This document shows, piece by piece, positions 1 to 9,700 of a stretch of 64,000 nt of DNA (position 1 is its first letter; each line of letters starts with the position of its first letter). The translations under genes were made by a program, and so were the position numbers. The notes under the pieces are model-generated. The model had not been told where the DNA came from. It saw nothing but the letters and a program-made list of their open reading frames with translations, and searched no databases. Source of the DNA: Arthrobacter sp. ISL-48 (GTDB lineage Bacteria > Actinomycetota > Actinomycetes > Actinomycetales > Micrococcaceae); assembly GCF_018613805.1 (NCBI RefSeq), contig NZ_JAGGPL010000013.1:124001-188000 (forward strand). Reading direction: 5' to 3'.

Positions 1-2
1 TC

Positions 3-848
3 GTCGAAGACCTTGCTCTGGATGGGGCGGTTGTCCATGTCCGGCACGGCGGGGAGGGGCCTGCCGTGCTGCTGCTCCACGGGCACCCCCGCACCGGTGC
101 AACGTGGCATCGGGTGGCGCCGGCACTGGCAGAAATGGGTTACAAAGTGGTTGTCCCCGACCTGCGCGGGTACGGCGCATCTCGCGGGCCCGGACCCGAC
201 CCGGGCCACGTGCCCGCCTCAAAGCGGGCGATGGCCGGGGACCTCGTGAATCTCATGAAGGCATTGGGGATTGAGAAGTTCTTTGTCGCGGGCCACGACC
301 GCGGAAGTTACGCGGCTTTCAGGCTGGCCATGGATCATCCGGAACTCGTTTACCGGACGGCACTGCTTGACTGCCTTCCGATCGTGGAGCACCTCGAACG
401 CGTCAACGTCGACTTCGCCACCCGGTGGTGGCATTGGTTCTTCTTCGCCCAACCGGACATTCCGGAACGAGTGATCAACGCCGATCCGGACAGCTGGTAC
501 CACGGCGACCCACACCGGATGGGCCGGGAGAACTTCCAGGAGTGGCGGGCCGCTACCCGGGATCCTTCCGTGGTGCGCGGCATGCTGGAGGACTATCGGG
601 CCGGCCTGACCGTTGACCGCACCCACGAAGAAGAAGACCGGGCAGCAGGCCGCCGGTTGAATATTCCGCTCCTCGTCCTCTGGTCGCTGCGCGACGACCT
701 GGAACAGCTGTATGGCGATCCACTCGTCATCTGGCGCGAATGGGCCACCAACGTCCAGGGCCGGGGCATCGACTCCGGACATCACATGGCTGAGGAAGCA
801 CCAGAAGTACTAACCGAGGCGCTCGCCGACTTCTTCAAACGCCCTTGA
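3..848 (+). CDS. Alpha/beta hydrolase, haloacetate-dehalogenase-like, 5' end cut by window
   Basis: The reading frame is open from the first complete codon, so the true start lies before the window; an internal GTG at 66 would remove the first beta-strand region. The frame shows the alpha/beta hydrolase order: oxyanion-hole motif HGHPRTG, nucleophile elbow GHDRGSY with Asp as nucleophile, and a C-terminal SGHHMAEE with the catalytic His. An Asp nucleophile in GHDRG and the WHWFFFAQP segment are typical of fluoroacetate/haloacetate dehalogenases, which hydrolyse carbon-halogen bonds in the cytoplasm. Epoxide hydrolases share this layout, so the substrate is open. The gene ends 52 bp before the next hydrolase, which it may be cotranscribed with. 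Confidence 0.8.
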   Translation, partial: VEDLALDGAVVHVRHGGEGPAVLLLHGHPRTGATWHRVAPALAEMGYKVVVPDLRGYGASRGPGPDPGHVPASKRAMAGDLVNLMKALGIEKFFVAGHDRGSYAAFRLAMDHPELVYRTALLDCLPIVEHLERVNVDFATRWWHWFFFAQPDIPERVINADPDSWYHGDPHRMGRENFQEWRAATRDPSVVRGMLEDYRAGLTVDRTHEEEDRAAGRRLNIPLLVLWSLRDDLEQLYGDPLVIWREWATNVQGRGIDSGHHMAEEAPEVLTEALADFFKRP

Positions 849-900
849 CTCTTCCGTGGACCTCGCGGGTTTCATCAGCTTTTCCCATATCGTTGGGCAG

Positions 901-1844
901 ATGATTCCTGAAAGCACGGAGACGAGCAACGGCTGGGTAGATGTACCCCACGGGAAGATCTACTGGGAGGCGACGGGAAATCCCTCAGGTGTTCCAGTTC
1001 TGTACCTGCACGGCGGCCCCGGTGGATCCCTGGGCAAAGGAGGCTACCGTAAACGGCACGACCCGGCCCGGTTCTGGACCATCGGCCTCGACCAACGTGG
1101 GTGCGGCAAAAGCCTTCCAACAGTCCAGGACGACCTGGGCAACTTGCAACAGAACACCACGCAGGCGTTGATTGACGACATCGAGGCGGTGCGGGAACAC
1201 CTTGGCGTTGAAAAGTGGATTATCACTGGTGTCTCCTGGGGCAGCACACTGGCTCTCGCCTACGCCCTCAGGCACCGTGACCGTGTCCTGGGCATCGCCC
1301 TGATGGCCGTGACAACGACAAGCCGGGACGAGGCCAGTGGATTACTGAAGGCGTGGGCTGTGTCTTCCCTGAAGCTTGGAAGGAGTTCACAGATGCCGCC
1401 TCGACAAACCCTGGCGAACGTGTGGTCGAGGCCTACGCGCGCCGGCTGGCCGGGGAAGACCGCGACGACGCGCGGCATGCCGCCCTGGCCTGGGACCGCT
1501 GGGAATCCACGCATATATCCCTGGACCCGAACTGGCGGCCTGGTGCGATGTTCGATGACGAGCGCGAGCGCATGACGTTCGCGCTCCTCGTCACGCACTA
1601 CTGGTCAAACGATGGGTTCCTGACCAATGGACAGGAGATCCTGCAACGGATCCACGAGCTCGACGGGCTCCCCGGCTACCTCATCCACGGCCGCCGGGAC
1701 ATCAGTGGCCCCGTCGTCACCCCGTGGAAGCTTCACCAGCGATGGAAGAGCAGCACGCTCGTCGTCGTCGAAGGGGAGGGGCACGGTGGTCCCGAATCCA
1801 TCGCTGCACTGTCGCAAGCGGTCGAGGACATCGACGGCGGATGA
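901..1844 (+). pseudogene. Proline-iminopeptidase-like hydrolase, broken by a 1-base frameshift
   Basis: From the ATG at 901 the frame encodes a typical start of a proline iminopeptidase (N-terminal proline exopeptidase, alpha/beta hydrolase), with HGGPGG oxyanion motif and GVSWGS nucleophile elbow. Near position 1334 the homology moves to another frame: reading GAG GCC CAG TGG instead of GAG GCC AGT GG restores the family segment WITEGVG followed by FPEAW. The second frame carries the rest, including the Asp in HGRRD and the His in GEGHGG, up to the stop at 1842-1844. One C missing from a CCC run explains the break. As written the product would stop at 1575 with a foreign tail and lack the acid and His of the triad. 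A sequencing error is an equal alternative. Confidence 0.8.
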
Positions 1845-1856
1845 AACCCCCGGCAC

Positions 1857-2636
1857 CTACTCCACCGGCATCGTGACCTTCTGCCCGGCTAACTTGGCTC
1901 GACTAACCTGAGCAGAAGCGGGGAACGGCCAGCCGGTGATGGTCTTCGAACGAGGCGTGGCGTACGTCCGGACCTTTGACGTGGACAATCCCATGCGCAC
2001 GAGCGACTCCGCGATGGTGACGGCAGCGGCCACTCCGTCCACTACCGGCACCGAAGCCCGCTGCCGGATCTGCTCGTCGAGCCCGGCCATGCCGCCGCAG
2101 CCCAGGACTATGACTTCCGCCTTGTCTTCTCTGACCGCGAGCAGCGCCTGCTCCACGATGGCCTCGATGGCCCGGTCCGGGTCCTCTTCCAGCTCAAGCA
2201 CTGCCAGCCCGCTGGCGCGGACAGACGCGCAGCGCGCATCGAGTCCGGCAAGCTTCAACCGGTCTTCTATTAGCGGCACGGTCCGGTCCAAGGTGGTCAC
2301 CACGGAATACTTGTGGCCCAGGAACATCGCAGTGCTGGCAGCGGCCTCGGTGATGTCGACGACCGGAACGTCGAGGAGTTCCTGCAGGCCTTCGCGGCCG
2401 TGTTCGCCGTAGCCGGCCTGGATCACGGCGTCGTACGGCTCCTCGTAGGACAGGACCGTGTCCATCACGCCGATGGCCGCGAGATAACTTTCGAAATTTC
2501 CTTCGCAGGAATCGGCGCCGAACCGGGGCGTGAGTCCGATGATTTCCGTTTCTGCGGCTGCCACCTGCCGTGCCTGGGCAGCGATGGAGTCGGTCATGGA
2601 CCGGGTGGTGTTGACATTGGCAACGAGAATTCTCAT
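1857..2636 (-). CDS. Asp/Glu/hydantoin racemase-superfamily protein with a single catalytic cysteine
   Basis: The 259-residue protein starts at the ATG at 2636, preceded by AGGAAAAGGAA, and begins MRILVANVNTTRSMT, the usual opening of hydantoin racemases. Members normally use two cysteines near residues 75 and 180 to take and give a proton. Here the second is present (C180 in VLGCGGM) but the first is Gly75 in QAGYGEHG. Gly plus Cys at these places is the arrangement of arylmalonate decarboxylase, so decarboxylation or another one-base reaction is possible instead of racemisation. The gene is divergent from an rpiR-type regulator and near an NCS1 carrier, as in hydantoin or allantoin loci, but no hydantoinase or carbamoylase is nearby. 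Confidence 0.75.
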   Translation of the reverse strand: MRILVANVNTTRSMTDSIAAQARQVAAAETEIIGLTPRFGADSCEGNFESYLAAIGVMDTVLSYEEPYDAVIQAGYGEHGREGLQELLDVPVVDITEAAASTAMFLGHKYSVVTTLDRTVPLIEDRLKLAGLDARCASVRASGLAVLELEEDPDRAIEAIVEQALLAVREDKAEVIVLGCGGMAGLDEQIRQRASVPVVDGVAAAVTIAESLVRMGLSTSKVRTYATPRSKTITGWPFPASAQVSRAKLAGQKVTMPVE

Positions 2637-2760
2637 GGTTCCTTTTCCTGCGTACCGGCGATCAGGGTTTGAAGGCTTTCTCTGAGAAGTATGCCCCGGA
2701 TGGATTGTGTGCGCGGACCCCAGGGGTTGACGTTGCCTTGCACCGTGAGACGGTAGTTTC

Positions 2761-3585
2761 ATGAGGATCGACGAACGAATCGGACAGCACTACCCGGAAC
2801 TGAGCCCTCAGGAGCAGAAGGCTGCCGACACTCTCCTGGACCGACTGGGCGACCTCGCTACCTACAACGCGGCGGAACTCGCCAGCCTCAGCGGTGTTTC
2901 CAAAGCCACCATGAGCCGCCTGTTCCGAAGGCTTGGCTTTGCCGATTTCAACGAGGTCAAGGAGCACACACGCAACATACGTTCCAGCGGGATGCCGCTT
3001 GGTTCACAGAGCATTGACGCCAGCCTCGCGAGCCACATGGACCGGGAGATGGAAAACATCCGGCGCCTCTTCGAGCTTCTTGATGATCCCCGGCTGGCGG
3101 CGGCGACTGAACGAATTGCCGATGCCGACAGAGTCCTCCTCATCGGATACCGCAACAGTTTCCCCGTTGCACTGCACTTGCGGCAACAACTGCTTCAATG
3201 CCGCAACCACGTAAACCTGGCCCCGCAACCTGGACAAAGCCTTGGCGAGGAGCTGGCGGGCCTGGGCAAGGGCGACGCCGTGGTCCTTTTTGGCTTCCGC
3301 CGAAGGCCCGCGGAGTTCCACAGGGTCCTCAAGACGGCGGCGTCCACCGGAGCGGCAACCATCCTCATCGCAGACTCAAGCGCGAGGCGGCTGGCGGCAG
3401 ATACCACCATCTGGATCGAGTGCCCTGTCGACGGCCCTCAGGCTCTCGACAGTTATGCGACGGCGATGAGTCTCGTCAGCGTCCTGGCTAACGGAGTCCT
3501 CACGCTCCTTGGCCGCGGTGGCCGTGAACGTGTCCGGAGGGTTGCCGGGATGTTCGACTCTCTGGGTGAGATCGAGTCGCTGTGA
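2761..3585 (+). CDS. RpiR-family transcriptional regulator (HTH plus SIS domain)
   Basis: The 274-residue protein has an N-terminal HTH_6 domain (about 1-75, with LASLSGVSKATMSRLFRRLGF as the recognition region) and a C-terminal SIS domain (about 115-250) of the type that binds phosphosugars or related ligands in RpiR regulators. No Shine-Dalgarno sequence precedes the ATG at 2761, so translation may be leaderless, which is common in actinobacteria. It lies head to head with the racemase-like gene across 124 bp and 137 bp before the NCS1 transporter, and it likely controls both. A GAAGGCTTTC inverted repeat in the divergent region, near 2671, could be part of its operator; this is a guess. 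Confidence 0.85.
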   Translation: MRIDERIGQHYPELSPQEQKAADTLLDRLGDLATYNAAELASLSGVSKATMSRLFRRLGFADFNEVKEHTRNIRSSGMPLGSQSIDASLASHMDREMENIRRLFELLDDPRLAAATERIADADRVLLIGYRNSFPVALHLRQQLLQCRNHVNLAPQPGQSLGEELAGLGKGDAVVLFGFRRRPAEFHRVLKTAASTGAATILIADSSARRLAADTTIWIECPVDGPQALDSYATAMSLVSVLANGVLTLLGRGGRERVRRVAGMFDSLGEIESL

Positions 3586-3722
3586 GGCGGGCAAGCGCGA
3601 CGTCCCGGCGATGACGTAAAGAGAAATTGTTGCGGCAGAAACAGCAGTGAAACATCTGTTCCATCTAATTGATCTCATGAAACGGCCGGACCGTCGGCTG
3701 TCCTGATCAATCAGAGGAACAC

Positions 3723-5294
3723 ATGTCAGAGTCCCAGACGGCCGCTCCCCTTCGGGAAGACGTTCCCCCGCAAGCCGGCCCTTCTGCCGCCTACGATCCC
3801 CAGCTCAGCAACGAGGATCTCGTCCCGCTCAAGAAACAGCACTGGAGCAGTTACAACCTCTTCGCGTTCTGGATGTCCGATGTCCACAGCATCGGTGGAT
3901 ACGTCACAGCCGGAAGTCTGTTTGCCCTTGGACTGGCGAGCTGGCAGGTACTCGTTGCCCTGCTGGTAGGCATCGTCATCGTCAACATCTTTTGCAATCT
4001 GGTGGCAAAGCCCAGCCAGCTCACGGGCGTCCCTTACCCCGTCATCAACCGGGCGGTATTCGGGGTCAAGGGCGCCAACATACCCGCCATTATCAGGGGC
4101 CTCATCGCTGTCGCCTGGTATGGCGTCCAAACGTTCCTGGCCTCCGAAGCCTTGGTAATAGTCTTCCTGAAGTTCTTCCCCGGCATGGCACCGCTGTACG
4201 ACGTCGCACACTCCGGCTTCCTGGGTCTCTCCACCCTTGGCTGGATCTGCTATGGAATCCTCTGGGTGGCACAGGCCGCGCTCTTCTGGAACGGCATGGA
4301 AAGTATCCGCAAGTTCATCGACTTCGCCGGTCCCGCCGTCTACGTCGTGATGCTGGTGCTCGCCATCTACCTCGTCTCCAAAGCAGGCATCGGCAACATC
4401 AGCCTGAACCTCTCCAGCGGTGAGCCCCTGGACTTCGCGGCCTCCATCCCTGTGATGATCTCGGCCATCGCACTGGTGGTCTCCTACTTCTCCGGCCCGA
4501 TGCTGAATTTCGGCGACTTCGCACGGTACGGCAAGAGCTACAAGGCGGTCAAGAAGGGCAACTTCCTGGGCCTGCCGGTGAACTTCCTCTTTTTCTCACT
4601 GCTGACGGTCATCACGGCGTCTGCCACCATCCCGGTATTCGGCCACCTCATCACCGACCCGGTCAAGACCGTCCAGGAAATCGATACCGTCTTCGCCGTG
4701 CTGCTCGGCGGCCTGACCTTCGTCATCGCCACCGTGGGAATCAACATCGTGGCCAACTTCATCTCACCAGCCTTCGACTTCTCCAATGTCAGCCCCCAGA
4801 AGATCAGCTGGCGGGCGGGCGGGATGATTGCCGCCGTCGGCTCCGTCATCCTGACCCCATGGAACTGGTACTCGAACGACGACGCCATCCACTACACCCT
4901 GGGAGTCCTGGGCGCGCTGATCGGGCCCCTGTTCGGCATCCTGATCGCCGGCTACTACGTGATCAGCCAGCAGAAGGTGTGGGTTGATGACATGTACACC
5001 CTAAAAAACACGGGCCGGTACTGGTTCCGCAACGGCTACAACCCGAACGCAGTCAAGGCCGTGGCAATCAGCGGCGCCATTTCCATCGCCTCGGTGCTGA
5101 TCCCCAAGATCCTGCTCGATACCGGCGCCAGCTCGGTGAACGCCACCTGGATCGGCAACTACAGCTGGTTCCTTGGCTGTGGGCTGGGCCTGGTGGTGTT
5201 CTGGTTCCTTGAGCGGAGGTCGCCGATGATCAGCCTGGAGCCGACCGGAACCGAATCGGACCTCAACGTCAGCGAAGGCCTCCTGAGCCCCTGA
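3723..5294 (+). CDS. NCS1-family nucleobase/hydantoin:cation symporter
   Basis: A 523-residue membrane protein with about twelve hydrophobic segments and the NCS1 family pattern; the segment FAFWMSDVHSIGGYVTAGSL near residue 50 and the TGVPYPVINRAVFGVKG loop near 100 resemble bacterial purine, allantoin and hydantoin carriers (PucI/Mhp1 group). The ATG at 3723 has AGAGGAA six to seven bases upstream. Carriers of this family bring heterocycles into the cell with Na+ or H+. Its neighbours, an RpiR regulator and a racemase-superfamily enzyme, suggest a substituted hydantoin, ureide or related ring as substrate. A second NCS1 gene of a different subgroup is present at 49330-51072. Confidence 0.88.
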   Translation: MSESQTAAPLREDVPPQAGPSAAYDPQLSNEDLVPLKKQHWSSYNLFAFWMSDVHSIGGYVTAGSLFALGLASWQVLVALLVGIVIVNIFCNLVAKPSQLTGVPYPVINRAVFGVKGANIPAIIRGLIAVAWYGVQTFLASEALVIVFLKFFPGMAPLYDVAHSGFLGLSTLGWICYGILWVAQAALFWNGMESIRKFIDFAGPAVYVVMLVLAIYLVSKAGIGNISLNLSSGEPLDFAASIPVMISAIALVVSYFSGPMLNFGDFARYGKSYKAVKKGNFLGLPVNFLFFSLLTVITASATIPVFGHLITDPVKTVQEIDTVFAVLLGGLTFVIATVGINIVANFISPAFDFSNVSPQKISWRAGGMIAAVGSVILTPWNWYSNDDAIHYTLGVLGALIGPLFGILIAGYYVISQQKVWVDDMYTLKNTGRYWFRNGYNPNAVKAVAISGAISIASVLIPKILLDTGASSVNATWIGNYSWFLGCGLGLVVFWFLERRSPMISLEPTGTESDLNVSEGLLSP

Positions 5295-5300
5295 TCCCAG

Positions 5301-5361
5301 CGCGAACGAGCAGTTGTTGCCCCTTTTCCCGCAGAATGAGGGCATCAACTGCTCGTTCGCG
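5301..5361. repeat. Perfect 16-bp inverted repeat with 29-base loop
   Basis: The arms cgcgaacgagcagttg (5301-5316) and caactgctcgttcgcg (5346-5361) are perfectly complementary. The stem starts seven bases after the NCS1 stop, so it can act as a terminator, but there is no T run on either side. Inside the loop, TGCCCC and GAGGGCA can add pairs. The length and symmetry would also fit a dispersed REP-like palindrome; only one copy is seen in this window. Confidence 0.6.
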
Positions 5362-5426
5362 GACACCGTCTTACGAAAATCCGGCGGGCGCTTTTATGGT
5401 GACGTGGCCGGTCGTCGCGGGTAAGA

Positions 5427-5996
5427 ATGAAACCCATGACTGAAGAACCAGCACGATGGACCCAGGCCACCATCTACGCCGACATGTGGGTCGACCCCGA
5501 CGATGACCCCCGGGAGAGCGATGGAGTCAGTCCGGACGGTGAGCTCGCGACCCTGCAGGACTACCTGACGAACTACCGCCTCACTCTGCTGATGAAGTGT
5601 GAGGGCCTGGATGCCGGGCAAATGGCCCGCCGATCGGTTCCACCCTCCACCATGTCGCTGCTCGGCCTGCTTCGGCACCTCGGCGAGGTGGAGCGGGACT
5701 GGCACAACTGGATCGGCGACGACGATCAGCGTCCGAAGCTTTACGGCCAACGCGACGCGGACTTCGATGGAGCGGTGGCTGAACAGGCAGAGGTGGATGC
5801 TGCGTACGCGAGTCTGGCACGTGAGCAGGCCGCCACCGATGCCGCACTGGCCCAGCACCCTGAACTGGGCGAGCGCGTTGGCAAGAAGGGGATCGCCATC
5901 CGGGAATTGATGGTGCACAGGATTGAAGAGTACGCCCGTCATTGCGGGCACGCTGATCTCCTGCGCGAGTGCATCGATGGACGCGTGGGCCAATAA
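5427..5996 (+). CDS. DinB-like DUF664 family protein
   Basis: A 189-residue soluble protein of the DinB/YfiT four-helix metalloprotein superfamily, DUF664 branch. The pattern LLRHLGEVERDWHNW near residue 76 and HRIEEYARHCGHADLLRE near the C-terminus hold the three His positions typical of the divalent metal site. Some family members are thiol-dependent S-transferases (mycothiol or bacillithiol), which fits an actinobacterium, but the substrate cannot be read from the sequence. An alternative start is the ATG at 5436. The gene stands alone between the NCS1 transporter and a convergent acetyltransferase gene. Confidence 0.78.
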   Translation: MKPMTEEPARWTQATIYADMWVDPDDDPRESDGVSPDGELATLQDYLTNYRLTLLMKCEGLDAGQMARRSVPPSTMSLLGLLRHLGEVERDWHNWIGDDDQRPKLYGQRDADFDGAVAEQAEVDAAYASLAREQAATDAALAQHPELGERVGKKGIAIRELMVHRIEEYARHCGHADLLRECIDGRVGQ

Positions 5997-6051
5997 TCGG
6001 GCCATGACCGCTCCACTGTGACTGTGCCTTATCTACGGCCAGGCCCTGCAG

Positions 6052-6501
6052 TTACCCTTGGAGATGGAGAACATTCAGTTCTTGTGCCGGCTCAAAGCCC
6101 AATCGTTTGTAGAAGCTCCGTGCTTGGACAGAAGGAGAAAGCACCATCCGCGCCGCTCCGATGGCTTCGGAGAACCGAATCGACGCCTGCATGAGCTCGC
6201 CCCCTAAGCCGGCATTCCGGAATGCCGGAAGCACATAGACATTTCCCACGTAAACCCAGTGCGTGGAGGCCTTGCCCGGCTTGGGCATCCGCTCGAAAAT
6301 CATGAGGTTGAGCATGCCGATCAATTTCCCGTCAAGCTCGGCCACAAAGTGCTTCCGGGGGTTGGTCTGTGCCCATTGCAGGTAGGTTCGCTCGAAATCC
6401 GGATCTTCCGTGAGAGCAGGGTCTTGCTCTGCGGCCCACTTCGCCCTGAGCCTGGCAAGGCCGGGTGTGTCTTGTGCGGTTCCTTCGCGAATATTCGGCA
6501 T
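6052..6501 (-). CDS. GNAT-family N-acetyltransferase
   Basis: A 149-residue protein with the GNAT core: MPNIREGTAQDTPGLARLR at the start, the central strand WVYVGNVYVLPAFRNAGLG with the acetyl-CoA pyrophosphate loop (R/Q-x-x-G-x-G/A form, here RNAGLG), and a C-terminal ARSFYKRLGFEP. It transfers an acetyl group from acetyl-CoA to an unknown amine. The start at 6501 is chosen because the upstream extension to 6591 is Arg/Pro-rich and unlike the family. It is convergent with the DinB-like gene. Confidence 0.82.
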   Translation of the reverse strand: MPNIREGTAQDTPGLARLRAKWAAEQDPALTEDPDFERTYLQWAQTNPRKHFVAELDGKLIGMLNLMIFERMPKPGKASTHWVYVGNVYVLPAFRNAGLGGELMQASIRFSEAIGAARMVLSPSVQARSFYKRLGFEPAQELNVLHLQG

Positions 6502-6604
6502 GGAAGTACGGTACCGCGGCCGGCGAATGCAAGGATGGGCCTGCACATCAAATGCACCCCGTATCCTCGCAGCGAAGGGAACAGCATGCACAGCTGGAAA
6601 CCCG

Positions 6605-6637
6605 AAAGGGGTATGCGGTCCGGCCGCATACCCCTTT
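6605..6637 (-). terminator. Strong hairpin after the GH43 giant gene
   Basis: A perfect 14-bp stem, aaaggggtatgcgg and ccgcataccccttt, with a five-base loop lies 66 bp beyond the stop of the large secreted glycosidase gene and before the GNAT gene. There is no long T run after it, so Rho-independent function is likely but not certain. Confidence 0.65.
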
Positions 6638-6657
6638 GCCTTCGCTGTGCCTTTTCG

Positions 6658-6711
6658 GTCAGCTCACTTCATGGCTCACTTCTTGTCAGCTCACTTCATG
6701 GCTCACTTCTT
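6658..6711. repeat. 27-bp tandem duplication across the stop codon of the GH43 gene
   Basis: Two exact 27-base copies follow each other (6658-6684 and 6685-6711). The second contains the stop codon and last codons of the glycosidase gene (stop at 6703-6705), so the first copy carries a second KK-stop end in the untranslated region. It looks like a recent slippage duplication with no effect on the protein. Confidence 0.9.
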
Positions 6712-9700
6712 GACGGTGACGCTGACTGTGGCTGCAGGTTCCCCGTCGCTGCCCGTCGCCGTGATGGTCAGTGGCCCCGACGGGGTGGCCGCGGGGATCA
6801 GCAGGGTAGCCTGTGCGGCGCCCTTCACATCGGTGAACACGGTGCCGAGCATGGTGGTTCCAGCTGTCAGGACAACCCGGTCCCAGCGGTTGAAGCCAGC
6901 CACCGTGAAGGTCAGGGAAGCACCAGGCTTTACCCTGTCCGCGCTGGACTTCACCGAAGGGGGCACGTCCGGCGTGATCTTCACGCTGGTGGTGCGGACC
7001 TTGTCCGCGTTCCCGGCCTCGTCGAAGGAGCGGTAACTGACCAGATAGTCACCGGTGGTGCGGATTGTCACCGGAGCCCCTGCGGCGATCGTGGTCCAAG
7101 CGCCCAGGTTGAGCCGGTATTCGATCCTGGCGACACCTGACAAGGAATCCTGGGCCGAGAACACCACGGTCACCGGGTTTCGCGGAGTCCCTGTACGTGA
7201 CTCCGGCGAGGTTAGTGCCGCCGTCATCGGGACGATCTTGTCGATCTTCACCGCCACGCTGCCGGCCGACCCTGCCAGCACCACGTTGCTCTTCAGCAAC
7301 CGGTGGTCCACCGCATGCGGACCGTTCGCCGAGACAGTGAACGGCTGCGCCGCAGGCTTCCACGCGCCGCCGTCGAGGCGGTACTGCGCCGCCGTCCCCG
7401 CCGGGGCGGTGATCGTCACCCCTACATCCTTGGCGTACCATCCCTCCGCTGACGGCTGTGCCTCCGAGGTGAGAGTCACGGCGGCCTTGGGAGCCGCTTC
7501 CGCCGGCACCATGACAGACTGCGCAGTGCTCACGTTCCCCGCGGTGTCCGTCGCGCGATACTCCACGGTGGCAGCATCTGCACCCACCATCACGTCCGTG
7601 CTCGCAGCCGCCGACGACGTCCACGCACCAGCGCCGCCTGTCCGGTACTCCAGGCTGGCCACGCCGGAGCCGGGATCAGCGTCGGCACCGGTCAGCCTAA
7701 CCCGTCGGGCAGCGGTGTCTACGACGGCCGACGCCGACGGAACTACAGAATCGATCTTGATGTCCCGGTCTATGACGGCGGACACATTGCCCGCCGCGTC
7801 CACCGAACGGACCTTCACGGCAGGGCTGCCATCGCTCAACTGCAAGGGCACGAACACATCCCACGTGACGCCGCCGTCCCGGCTCGCCTCGATCAACGGC
7901 ACCACTCCGCTGTCATCCGTAGCAGCGGCCGTCACAGTCACAGCCGACTTCCACCAGCCGTTGGAACCATCCGGCGTGTCAGGAGAAACAGTCACGGTCA
8001 ACACCGGGGCGGTGGTATCAGGCGCCGCGATTGTAATCGTCGCGGTCTCCTCCGAGGTGTTACCCGCAGCATCGGCAGCACGGTAGTTGAGGGTGTGCGT
8101 GCCCGGCCCGGAGACTGAGATCACCCCCGAGTACGTGGTCCAGGGACCATCATCGAGCGAGTACGTCAACGTGCCCAGTCCCGAGCCGCCGTCCGCGTCG
8201 CTGCCGGACAGTGTTACTTCAACAGGGCCCAGTGACTTCCCGCCTTGGTCATCGAACGACGCCGACACCTGCGGCGCCGTCGCATCACGCCGTACATCCA
8301 ATGTGCTGATGGCTGACTGGTTTCCGGCTTCGTCCGTCGCCCGGACCTCAACCGTGGATGTTCCCTCGCCGAGTCCGACGGCCGCCGAATACGGCAGCCA
8401 GGCACCGCCGTCGACCCTGTATTCAATGGTCACAGCCGAATCGTCGGCAGCCGATGCCACCAGGGACACGTTTCCCGTGTACCAGCCGTTATCGCCAGTG
8501 GCGTCGACAGGATCCAGACCTGCGGTCAGCACTGGAGCAGCCGAATCGGGCACCACAACCTTCACCTGCACGTTCTTGTACTGGTCGGCGAGTTCTTCGG
8601 CCGCGGTCATGTTCAGGACAGGCTGGCCGTCGAATCCGAAGTGCACCGTTGCAGCCCGCGCGTGCCGGCCCGGATCGAACAGGCCGCCGTCGCCCTTGTC
8701 GCCGGGCCCGGAAACCTCTCCGACAGTCCGCGAGTGGAAGACGATGACAGGGTTTCCGTACTCGTCGACGGTAAAGGAGTTGTGGCCTGGGCCCGCCTGG
8801 CCGGGAACGTCCGCGGTCTGCAGGATTGGGTACGGATTCTTGGTCCACGACGCCGGATTCATCAAGTCGCCGTTGTCGGAAGCCGAGAGCAAGCCGATGC
8901 AGTAGGCCGCGTCCACGGTTGCAGCCGAGAAGGTGATGAACACCTTTCCGTCCTTCTTGATGACGGCCGGGCCCTCGTTAATCGACAGCCCCTGGTTCTT
9001 CTCCCACGCCATGGTCGGCGTGGACAGCAGGATCGACTTGCTGGTCAGCTGGGACGGATCAGCGGGGTCGATGGTGGCCATGCGGAGCATGGAGGGACCA
9101 GGATTTTCGGCCCACACCACATAGTGCTTGCCGGCATTCTCGAAGTACGTCATGTCCAGTGAGAAGCCCTTGAAGGCCTCGGTGTCACCGGCGGCGGGCT
9201 TCATCCGGCCAAGTTCACGCCACTTGCTCCGGTCCATGAGGTCTGTGCCGTCCAGCTTCAGCACCATAGGCCTGATGCTCCACACACTGCTGTCAATACT
9301 GGCGGTGAAGAACACATACCAGCTGTCGCCGACCTTGTGCAGTTCCGGTGCCCAGACATACCGGTTGAGCGCCGAGGTGTTCTCGTCCCAGATGGTGACT
9401 TCGGGTGCACTGCCCAGCCCCGCGATGGTTGTTGCCCGGCGCAGGGTTACGCGGTCGTAGCCCTCGGGGTCTCCGCTGCCGACCATCGGGTAGGAGGCCG
9501 TGAAGTAGTAATACCCGTCATCCCCGAGGACAACGTCCGGATCGGCCCGCTGTGCAACCAGCTTCTCCGGGTAGGTGGGCTGCTGCACCGTGCCGTTGAC
9601 GGTGTAGGTGCCCGGCTTGCCGGCCTTGGCCGCCGCAACATCCGTGGGGTTCCACTGCACGCCCATCGTTGTGGTCGAGCCGTTGCTGTACTGGACCGTT

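Noticed and set aside
2727..2760. Promoter TTGACG with a -10 box directly before the RpiR start
   Set aside because: The best -10 candidates have a spacer of 18-21 bases and would place the start point inside the coding region, so the call is too weak.
1857..5294. Complete hydantoin utilisation locus
   Set aside because: A racemase-like gene and an NCS1 carrier are present, but hydantoinase and carbamoylase genes are missing and the racemase lacks one catalytic Cys.
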